From: Arabidopsis thaliana
Lineage: Eukaryota > Streptophyta > Magnoliopsida > Brassicales > Brassicaceae
Direction: 5' to 3'
Assembly (NCBI RefSeq): GCF_000001735.4
Contig: NC_003074.8
Coordinates: 5,890,101 to 5,954,100, forward strand
Length of the DNA stretch: 64,000 nt
Shown here: piece after piece, positions 36,901-46,007 of the stretch
Position numbering within the stretch: position 1 is the first letter of the stretch
Layout of the letters: each line of letters starts with the position of its first letter
The notes under the pieces: generated by a model
Seen by the model: the letters and a program-made list of their open reading frames with translations, nothing else
What the model was told of the DNA's origin: nothing
Databases searched by the model: none
Made by a program: the position numbers and the translations under genes

Positions 36901-36950
36901 AAGACTTTGAAAAGATTTGGGTTCGAAGACTTTGAAAAGATTTGGGTTCG
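36901..36950. repeat. Exact 25-bp tandem duplication
   Basis: AAGACTTTGAAAAGATTTGG plus GTTCG occurs twice without mismatch at 36901-36925 and 36926-36950, and a third partial start (AAGAATTT) follows. Non-coding, about 150 bp upstream of the importin start. Confidence 0.9.
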
Positions 36951-37499
36951 AAGAATTTAACAATTAGTTTGTACTGTTGTATACTGATAAAGCTAAAAGT
37001 TTGGAGACTAGACTTTGAGGGTATTTGGCAAATTTAACCCCAAAAAAACTTAATGTTTAGTTTAATGATCATTGTCTTGGTTAGCTTCTCTACACGATGT
37101 AGTTATTAAATGGTTGTATTAGCTTAGTTTATCATACATTATATTCGTAGTGATATATGTTATCACAGCATTATTACCACCTATGATGTAAATTATTCCA
37201 ACAATTACGTTGTCTCATTTATTTAAAGTCCTTTTCTATTGTTAGGTTTTGATCTTTTCTCTGTGGACAAAAATATATGTTGTATGACATCTCTAATTGG
37301 TTTAATTGGCATGTTCATTGTATGTAAGAGCATAGTTTTTTTTGTAGACCTGCTAACTGATACGGTTGGTCCCTTTCTATGTTGAGTCTCTATGTGGAAG
37401 GTAAATTCACTCTAGCTTCTTTCATCTAATGACACCAAATATATAATGCTGACAGAAAAAAATAAAATATCCAACAACTTTTAAAAAATTAAAGCATAT

Positions 37500-38260
37500 A
37501 ATTTATACTTTAAAGCATATCCAACTCTAGTCAATGGAAAGTTTCTGAAATCTAACCAAATTTATTTACTTTATTAAATATATATATATATATATATTAT
37601 ATTAAAATGCTATGAATTTCAATTTATTAAATTTATTTAATTTTTTAAAAGAAAATATATTATATTAGAATGCAATGAATTTCAATTTATTAAATTTCTT
37701 AATTTATTTATTATTAACTTGTTCATTTTCATTTTATAATGAAGATATTTAACTATAGACATTATATATACAAATTTTCTTTCTACCTTTTTTTACTTTA
37801 GTTTGAATAACGTATTTTAAAAATAAATTCGAACGTTATGTTATATAAATAAGTACGTCAATTAACTACAAATGTCTATTAATAATTACATTATAATGGA
37901 CTCAAGTCACTTTGCGAAGGAGTAAAAATGTATAATGCAAAGTTACTTTATCATTTAAATCATTCAACTGATACGTTTTTCTTTAGGTTGGCTACCAAAT
38001 TTTAATATTTTTTTAAACTTTTTAAAGATATTATATCTACAAGTTTTTTCTAGATATAAATATGAGATCTTAAAAATAAATTCAAAAGTTGTGTTATACG
38101 AAGTATAACTAAACACGGTACGTTGGTATCATACTATTGAACACGTGTAAAAGCTTACTTAATTAATACTATAATACAGTGTGACTTTATAATATAAACT
38201 TTAATGCATCCAACTGTAGTTAAGATCATTTTTGTGACATCTTATCCAAATTTAGTTTGT
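37500..38260. repeat. Diverged tandem repeats of about 240 bp
   Basis: The word CATCCAACT(C/G)TAGT or CATTCAACTGAT recurs near 37515, 37965 and 38205. Each of the last two is preceded by a shared run (TTTTAAAAATAAATTC(G/A)AA(C/A)GTT(A/G)TGTTATA near 37830 and 38075). A 40-bp direct repeat (ATGAATTTCAATTTATTAAA) lies at about 37610 and 37677. This suggests an old satellite-like or element-derived array. Confidence 0.45.
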
Positions 38261-39325
38261 TATGATCAGGGTCCATAAAAAAATTATTGACAGTCAATAA
38301 CATATCTTTTTTATGCAAAGAAATATCTTTACTTATTCTTTTTTTTTTGTAGGAATATCTTTACTTATTCTTGAGTTTCAAATTTCCATTTTAAAATAAA
38401 GATATTTAATTATAGTAGACAATGTATGTGTATATAAATATGTGTGATGCGTATCATCTTTTTACATATTTTGGAGAGATCAAGGCGAAGATTTGGCAAG
38501 GGCTCGTCAATCGTCCCACCTACGTTACTATTGTTGATTTGTTGTTGTCGTCAAATTCTTGCCCGTGAGTTCTGAACTTAATTATGTTTTCTAATCAAAT
38601 TTGTAGATAACTCATATTTTCTTAGGTTTCTAATTTAGTTGATACATTTTATAAAAGAAAACAAAAAAAAAAAACTTAAATTTTGTATACTGTATACATT
38701 TTTTTTATCAAACGTATACTGTATAGATAAATCCAATTTTTAGAATATCATCTGGTGTATTTTCCCCAAATATTTATAGGGGGGATCTGGTATTTGGGGT
38801 GGATCTTTTGTTTAAAGTCTACCCAATTATTCAGAGATATTTAAAATTATTTATATATTTTAATTTTAAATAAAACAATCAAATACTCTGTTAGAATCTT
38901 GATAGCTTTTAGTGGTTACAATCCATCGTGAATCTGTGAAAATTCAAGCCATATTGTGCTTACTTAGTATTGTTTATCAGGGTTTTATTAATACTATGGA
39001 AATGGAATTTACACCAAATTCGTTTTTTTTTCTTGGTTTATACCAGATTATATATAGTAAGTATATCTCCCACATCTGATATGTAACATCCTAACGCCTA
39101 AAGTTTTTCCTGCATTTCAATCAAAAACCCTTTATTTTGTTTTATTTTATTTTAAAAAGAGGTACATAAATTATTATACAAGTAACATTGTAGAAGATTC
39201 GGATATGATCGACTTTCGTCTAGCATCTACGTGTCCAAATGGCAACTGTACAGTCGATATTATTAATAATTTGTGAAATCTTTCATATGGTAATTTAAGC
39301 TTAAATAATATCGATCTTGTTTTTG

Positions 39326-40602
39326 GGAATGTGACACGTTTAGGTACTTTTAGAGAATTTTATTCCTTTTGAGGCACTTGTCAGGGATGAGGCACTTTTC
39401 CAACTTTTTCATTAAACTTTTGACCAATTTGTCCTTGAAAATTAAAAAATTATAATTAAAAAAAAAGTTTCATCTCTCCACGTTCCTTTTTTTTCCTTCT
39501 TCTTCGTCGCTTCTTCTTTTTTCTCTCTCTCTCTCTCATTATTACTTTTTTTTCTTTCCTTGCAAAATCAAACATTTAAGAGTTTATCAAAATCAAACAT
39601 TTGAGAGTTTATGGAAAACCCAAGTTGGCAAATTCCAGTATTAAATTTCATATCCATTTGATCGCTTTGTTTGATACAATTTGATTCTTTCTTGATAAAT
39701 TGATGTTTCATTGAAAGTCTAACCTTAAAAGCATATTCTTTTGCTTATGAGAATCACTTATTTCCACATGGTTACGTTTACGTGGACAAGTTATCATGGA
39801 GACAAACTAGCATCATTTTTTTTTCATCATTTTTATTCTTACAAATCATAGAAATTCTGAGATTATCTCAAAATTCTCTATCATAACTTAAAAACGAAGA
39901 ATATATTAAGAATCAACAACAGAACATTGCTGCTACAATTGATCTTCTTACACGCTTTATATACTTAAACTTGAGTACTTGGACACTCATCAATGGACAA
40001 CTATGCTTCAGATGTGAGTTACTAGATGACCACTTGGACTAGAGTGCTTGGACACTTATCAATGGACAACTATGCTTCAAATGTGAGTTATTAGATGACC
40101 ATTTGGACTTGAATGCTTGGACACTCATCAATGGACAACTATGCCTCAGATGAAGTTACATCGACAATGGCCTTTTTGCTGCTACTCGCGTTCTCAACAT
40201 CACGAACCGTTTCAAGCCCAGATTGCTTAGAAGGTAACTGATCATGGTTAACATCCTCACTTTTCATTGTAATCGATGACAGAGATTCCTTAATCAAGGA
40301 GAGAAATAAATGGAACCAAATCAAATAATTGTTGAGAGACAGGGAAGATGATGATAAATCATATGAAATTGGGTTTTTAGTTTTGATTTGGAATATTGAG
40401 ATTCCCGTAAAAAATTGGTTTTGATTTTGGAAAGAAAGAGAAATAAAGACGATGGAGAAAAGAGTTGAGAGAGAAAATGAGGAGAAAGCGTTGTGGTTCA
40501 GAGGGCAATTTAGGAATTTTGATTTGGTAAAGTGCCTTCTCCTTTCAAAGTGCCTATTTGTGGCTAAAGTTTCAAAATAGTGCCTGTACGTGTAATATTC
40601 TC
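39326..40602. mobile_element. Mutator-like (MULE) DNA transposon, non-autonomous
   Basis: The element starts GGGAATGTGACACGTTTAGG and, read from the other end, starts GAGAATATTACACGTACAGG. The ends align base for base from the first position and stay similar for about 85 bp as terminal inverted repeats with internal GGCACTT words. It is flanked by a perfect 11-bp target-site duplication TCTTGTTTTTG (39315-39325 and 40603-40613). TIRs of this length with 9-11 bp duplications are the hallmark of Mutator-like elements. No transposase is encoded. A minus-strand ORF inside (start about 40267, MKSEDVNHDQLPSKQSGLET) looks coding and may be a captured host fragment or the 5' end of a lost element gene. 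Confidence 0.82.
39979..40152. repeat. 69-bp tandem repeat (2.5 copies) inside the MULE
   Basis: Units start at 39979, 40048 and 40117, each beginning TTGGACACT(C/T)ATCAATGG. The first two are complete and differ at several sites; the third is about 36 bp. The period is a multiple of three, and the repeat begins exactly around the stop codon of the internal minus-strand ORF. Confidence 0.85.
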
Positions 40603-40778
40603 TCTTGTTTTTGTAGATGGAGGATCCCTTGAAGAATACCTTGACAAAAAAAAGCGTGTGGATACGTACACGTGAGAATATACTCATGTTAGTGTATCTT
40701 GTTATATCTTAATCGGTATTACATTTTTCGATAGATTTAGTGAAAAATTATCTAAACTTTGGATAAATTAATGACAGG

Positions 40779-41153
40779 ATGACGTCAGGATTGGTTTACT
40801 CGGTAGTCCTAAATTTTGTACTCATGACCGCATTCGCTTTGCTAATTTTGCAAGTTTCGCGTTCATATGGTTTTGATCCCTACCAGCTTGCCAAAGTTGT
40901 TATGTTTTTCTACATCTACTTGATGGCTGGCCTCGTTGAAATATTTAGGAGAATGTTTCCAAAGCCGGACAATAACATTCCTGAGCTTCATCTGGTGGGA
41001 TTTCTCGCCCTTTTTCAGTGTACGGTTGGGTTAAAATATTCATGTACGTTGGGGTTAAAATATCTTAATTTTGCTTTCATATATGTCGAAATATTAATTG
41101 GGTGTTGGTTTTTCTTCGTTTGGTGTCTGTTTCACATCGTCTCACATAACTGA
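40779..41153 (+). CDS. Small putative membrane protein, unrecognised
   Basis: A 124-aa ORF beginning MTSGLVYSVVLNFVLMTAFA. It has three hydrophobic stretches (about residues 6-26, 38-55 and 98-120) separated by a short loop with FRRMFPKPDNNIPELH. A splice-acceptor-like AATGACAG lies just before the ATG, so it could be the last exon of a longer gene whose upstream part was disturbed by the MULE at 39326-40602. I do not recognise the family. Base composition is more gene-like than the surroundings, but no homologue can be named and it may be a relic. Confidence 0.35.
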   Translation: MTSGLVYSVVLNFVLMTAFALLILQVSRSYGFDPYQLAKVVMFFYIYLMAGLVEIFRRMFPKPDNNIPELHLVGFLALFQCTVGLKYSCTLGLKYLNFAFIYVEILIGCWFFFVWCLFHIVSHN

Positions 41154-41478
41154 ATCGCCACTTTAAAATCAGTGTCTTTGTAATCTCTACACTATTATTT
41201 GAGCAATGTTAAAACAATTTTAATCTTTGTTGATGTGTTATATTACAAATAATGCCATCAACATTTTAGCCGTATTAGAGATTACATTAGAATGGTAATT
41301 AGATAATTTGTTTTTCAAAAACACGCGAATCTTAAATGAAACAAATAATTATCCGACGTAGCATCTTTCAAGGTGCTCCGTGACAACACTTCCTCCAATA
41401 TAAATATTATATGGTGCTGACATGAAACAAATTGAAAAACAAAGATTCAATAACAGCTGCTAATGTCATATTACTTAC

Positions 41479-41866
41479 GCGTTTAGCTCCTGGTCCGTGC
41501 GAGACGAAAGTTAAGAGATAGATGAAGTGAGCACCAAATCAGAACAAGTTGACGTAATAGATCGAGACTTGACTGGTCAAGATACCATAGATCATCCAAG
41601 TCACTGTGCTCACCAACGTACAGATCAAAGGCCAGTATTGGCGCTCTCCCGTTGTTCCATCCATCCAAATCCTCCAATACGTCGCCCTAGACGTAAATTT
41701 GGTTAGAGACTATATAACATCCTATAACAATTCAAATAACTCTACCGATCGATCGCTTAAAAATCATTATCACTCAGTTAGATTTCATGCATATGTATAT
41801 ATAATAATGAAGAGAGAAAGTAGTCTCACGCCGGAGAGATGAAGTACAAAGCAGAGACGACATTTC
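41479..41866 (-). pseudogene. SWEET sugar-transporter relic (exons 2 and 3)
   Basis: Two exon-like pieces, 41830-41866 and 41479-41686, have consensus splice sites and join in frame to read GNVVSALYFISPAATYWRIW, then MDGTTGERQYWPLICTLVST and VTWMIYGILTS. This is the MtN3/SWEET signature (GN..S.L.F.SP..T..RI, then W..YG). The first piece is 37 nt, which is also the usual size of SWEET exon 2 as I recall. The frame then meets a TGA (VNLF*), after which FGAHFIYLLTFVSHGPGAKR continues to an intact donor (CGC/GTAAGT). Later exons are missing. An ATG-bearing stretch lies upstream (about 41985) but exon 1 is not convincing. Confidence 0.6.
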
Positions 41867-41986
41867 CTGCAGTATAGAGAAGAAAATCATTATATATACA
41901 ATTTTACAAAACTAAAACGTATATGATATAAAAAAAAGAGTAGGGGAAATGCTAGGAATTTTCACATATGATCATCATCATCGTCA

Positions 41987-42449
41987 TGCTGTAAACAATT
42001 GAGAGAACGGGAGTTAATTAATAATAATATGGAGAAACGAGATTAGAGTAAAGATTATCAACCATATCATAGAACGTATGTATATATAGAGATAAAGTCT
42101 TAATAACAAAAAAAACAGTCTTAATAATCGTTTTTTACCTTTTACGTGTTTACTTCTACTTGTGACTTATTTACTTTAATTGCAACTTTTTTTACGGTCT
42201 AGATTCATTTTAAAGTTTTAACAACACTTTAGTTTGAAATTCAACACATTTTCAAACTACACTTTCACGTGATTTTCTTCATTTAACTTGACATCGTGCA
42301 TGGTTATAAAGCCTGTACACAATACGCACTTTGCAATAATTGTTTGTTAGTCACTGATCATTTTTCATTGGTCCACTAAATAAACTATTATATGTTTGAT
42401 TGTTAATATGTAAATTTAGGGGGAATTTAAGTAACATGTACGTAGCCTT
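41987..42449. other. AT-rich spacer
   Basis: No gene, repeat or RNA feature that I can support. Confidence 0.4.
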
Positions 42450-42583
42450 GTTCTATTTCAGGTGGAAGTATGGCTATTATATTCCTCTTTTTTTTTAGCA
42501 ACAACTAATTACATTAATTAGGCTAATTAGGGGTTCTTACAAGCAAAAGAGCCTTCTTTAGCCTAGCTATATATGTTTATCAG

Positions 42584-42622
<39 letters not shown>

Positions 42623-43110
42623 CAAAGCTATGTTTAGGAGTATATATTTACGCTATTTTGTGATATTTTCGTATGTCAAACTCAAAGGAATTTAAATTAA
42701 TCAACCTAGCTATGAGTTATGTGTTGGATTAAATTCCTCTTTTCTTGAATATACATTTGGTAAAATAGTCTTGTATGTAGACTACCGATTAATCGCATGC
42801 ATGTGTGTAGATATATCACACACTCAATATATTTAAGATTAAAGATTATTTTATTAGTTAATTAAAATTTTGGAAAACGCCATAAGCTTCAGAATGTATG
42901 AGTCTAGTCAGACTCTCAAACGTCAGATTAACGATATGGAAATTACACTTTCTAGTGATTTGTTTATTTATTTAATTTGACTTCGTGTTATAAAGAGATC
43001 AGAGACATTGATCACATGTTTACATTATTGCACCACCACTTTTGTTTTGTACGTAGGTTGGGCATTATTCTCCCTTGAATCCATTAATTTCCTTCATTGT
43101 AAACAACAAC
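42450..43110. repeat. Diverged duplicate segment, copy A
   Basis: Shares ordered words with 45060-45530: TTTCAGGTGGA(A/G)GTATG at the left end, TATGTCAA and TTGGATTAAAT in the middle, then CAGATTAACGA, TTATTGCACCACCACTTTT and CTCCCTTGA(A/T)TC near the right end. Copy A is longer because of inserted AT-rich DNA. It lies upstream of the gene at 44011; copy B lies downstream. Confidence 0.65.
42587..42618. repeat. (AT)16 microsatellite
   Basis: Uninterrupted AT dinucleotide run, probably length-variable between accessions. Confidence 0.9.
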
Positions 43111-44010
43111 ACTGCTTTTGAAAAATAAATAATTTATTAGGGATAAGGCCAAATTCACTTCCATAATCTGTCACATACTTTAATTCATGACTAATGTTAT
43201 TTCAACCCTTGTCGTTATTATTTTTTTAAACAAAAAGCAGTGGATGTCCACAACAGAAAGTTTGATGATCCTCACTCTTTTTACGTTACTGTGTAACGTG
43301 TGCATATACTAATTGCGATTTATGCTAAAATAGTTGGAAACATGAAATTAGTATGTGGTTTCACTCGTTTTCACTTTTCAATTTGTTCCGATCGAAAATG
43401 TCATCACTCTTCTAGAAGGTTCTAAATATCGATCAACAAATAGAATACGGTTTTAAAGTTTAAACGAATTGATACAACGAAGATAATGATGTGAGTACTT
43501 TTTCTTATAGTTTTTAGGTTTCTTACTCTCTCTTTTAGAGAATGTTTGTTCTACCCTCTAATATTTAATAGTTGTATCTACTTTAGATTTGTCTATATAA
43601 ATGAAATATGTTGATGAACAAAAAACAGATTGATGAATTAGTAGACAAATGTATATATATGATGTAATAGATATCATAAAATCCACTAGAACGTATCCAA
43701 TAATGTGTGGGGCATAATAACATGTATTATTTTTCTATTAACAGAAAAAGATGTTTTTGACTATTTGACAAATAAATTAAAGGAAAAAAATCACTTAAAA
43801 AATACATCACAAATCAAAGGAAAGTAGAAGAAAAAAAAATTTCAAGATAATATTCCATATTTATGCATACATAAAACTATGTTTAGGATAATAAATTAAC
43901 AAATAATACCATAACGAGGTTTAATTTAATTTAAAATTTAAATTTCCATAAACCCATTAGAGATAGAAAGGGAAAGAGAGATTTACAGGAAGAGATAAAG
44001 AAAAACAACA
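43111..44010. other. Promoter region of the GUB_WAK_bind gene
   Basis: AT-rich with no ORF. A GA-rich 5' UTR (AGATAGAAAGGGAAAGAGAG) precedes the start at 44011. Confidence 0.4.
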
Positions 44011-44936
44011 ATGACGAAGCTCTTCTTCTTCTTCTTCTCCTTCCTCTACACAATCACAACCCTAACATTTCCGCCATTAACAACCTCAGCAGCAACATCA
44101 TGCCGAACATTATGCGGCAACATCCCAATAAACTACCCGTTCGGCATCGACGGCGGTTGCGGATCTCCTCAATACAGAGGAATGTTCAATTGCTCCACCG
44201 ATCTATATTTCACCACTCCTTCCGGCAGCTATAAGGTCCAAAGCATCGATTACGAGAAGAAAACAATGGTAATCTTCGATCCTGCTATGTCTACTTGCTC
44301 GATTCTTCAGCCTCACCACGATTTCAAAATGGCGGATATTCAAAACACTCTTATTAGACCTTCGTACGACACCGTTTTCGCACTTTTCAACTGTTCCAAC
44401 GATTCTCCTGTTCATAATCGTTACCGGAATCTATGTTTTAATGCCGCCGGCCACTCTTGCGACGAGCTTTATAGCTCCTGTACTTCCTTTCGAATCTTCA
44501 ACACCACTTCTCCCTATGGTATGAATCGCTAAGTTGAACGATTTGAATTTCAAAATCTCGTCGAAATTTCTCGATTTTCCCCCAAATTTTGAAATCTGTG
44601 TTTCCAGGTAACAACAGTACGGTTCATACGACGCCGTATTGCTGTTTCACTAACTACGATACGGTGCGGGTGATGAGTATGAACATTTTGGATTGCTCAC
44701 ATTACACGACGGTGATTGACAATGGAAAAATGAGAGGAGTGGGGCCTTTGGATTGGTCCTATGGAATCGAGCTTTCGTACTCGGTAACGGAGATTGGCTG
44801 TGACCGTTGCCGAAAGTCAGGTGGCACTTGTGGCTTTGACGCCGAGACGGAGATCTTTCTTTGCCAGTGTTCCGGTTCCAACAACAACCCTACGAGAGAA
44901 TGTGGTAATTACCGTATCGATCCCTATACTTTTTAA
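44011..44936 (+). CDS. Secreted GUB_WAK_bind (wall-associated kinase-like) protein, likely At3g17350
   Basis: Two exons, 44011-44518 and 44608-44936, join in phase 1 and give 278 aa. A hydrophobic signal peptide (residues 1-27, KLFFFFFSFLYTIT) precedes a GUB_WAK_bind module: CRTLCGNIPINYPFGIDGGCGSPQY and then a FNCS motif. A second Cys-rich part follows, ending in the WAK-associated C-terminal type segment (GCDRCRKSGGTCGFDAETEIFLCQC). This is the extracellular half of wall-associated receptor kinases, thought to contact pectin, but here there is no transmembrane helix or kinase domain after the stop. It is therefore expected to be an apoplastic protein. Many Cys residues imply disulfides. Diverged duplicate sequence on both sides suggests a former tandem copy. 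Confidence 0.85.
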
Positions 44937-46007
44937 TTAGTTCTAACCAGAATGTAGAATTTATTATCTAGGTCAGTTTAGCCCTAAGACAGCAATACTT
45001 GCCTGGATTAGTAATTGTTGTTGTTGGTAAAGAAATTTTGTTTGATTAGTAACTGTGGCATTTGTTCCATGTCAGGTGGAGGTATGACTGATCGAGGAGG
45101 CTGCAGTTTTACAAACATAAATTTTATAACGACTCTCTTGACTATGTTCATGTCTTTTATTTACACTGTTTTGTGATATATGCGTATGTCAATTTCTAAG
45201 AAATCTATAAATTATGTTTTGGATTAAATATCATCCTTCCTGAATATAGTTTTCGTATATGGGGGTTCAATAAATATATTTGTTAAGATTATTTTATCAA
45301 TTAAATTCAAAATGTCTTTTAGTAAACAATACTACTAGGCTCTCAAATGTCAGATTAACGACCAACAAAATTTGAACATTACACTTTTCGATTGTTTTTT
45401 AATTACACCTCTTGGTTCTTGGATAAAGAGATGAAAGACATTTATTACAGTTGATATTATTGCACCACCACTTTTTGTTTTGTAGGTGAGGCCGTTAATC
45501 TCCCTTGATTCACCATTAATTTCATTGTAAACCACTGTATTTATGAAAAATTTAAAGTAAACCCCTTAAAACAATGAGTTTTCGAAAGATATACCTGGAA
45601 AAGTTAATCTAATACCAAATTAATGACTGACAGAGGGACAATTCGATTACATTTATTTAATAAAACACTAAATTTGAAAACCGAGATAAAGAAAGGGCCT
45701 GTTATCAAAAGAAAAAAGATAATGAAAGGGCCTATTCGTATAATCGAAGAAGTAGAAGGGTTCATCGTAAGAAAATTAAACTTGCTAATTTTGAATATCC
45801 ACTCCCCCCAATTCAAATCTGAGCTTCAAGGCCAACTACAACAGCTCTCGAAACTTCAAAAGCTCTGGGTAAGCATTAATTTCATCCTCAAGCTTCTGGG
45901 CAAGTTTCTTATTGTTCCAGTATGAGCAAACTAAGCGTTTGAATTCGAATCGTCTTCTTATTCTTCCCGGTTGGTGAAAGAGACCACAAGCTACTTCTCG
46001 ATCTACC
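44937..46007. other. Spacer containing duplicate segment copy B and POK1 promoter
   Basis: 45060-45530 is the duplicate of 42450-43110. 45600-45930 is open in one frame (ORF 45623) with low coding character. 45930-46007 is the POK1 5' UTR. Confidence 0.4.
45060..45530. repeat. Diverged duplicate segment, copy B
   Basis: Downstream partner of 42450-43110, in the same orientation. Shared blocks include GTCAGGTGGAGGTATG, CTGTTTTGTGATAT, CAGATTAACGA and TATTATTGCACCACCACTTT. Confidence 0.65.

Larger units (their letters stand above)
36747..39325. other. Gene-poor AT-rich region
   Basis: Contains the importin promoter (GGCGGGAAT near 36832), a 25-bp tandem duplication, a (TA)n run near 37578-37599 and several diverged repeats. 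A short exon-like stretch (38468-38563, EIKAKIWQGLVNRPTYVTIV with a following GTGAGT) is open on the plus strand but cannot be assigned. Confidence 0.4.

Noticed and set aside
38468-38563. Exon-like stretch EIKAKIWQGLVNRPTYVTIV with a donor-like GTGAGT
   Set aside because: Open and GC-richer than its surroundings, but with no start, no partner exon in frame and no family, so it is mentioned only in the region note.
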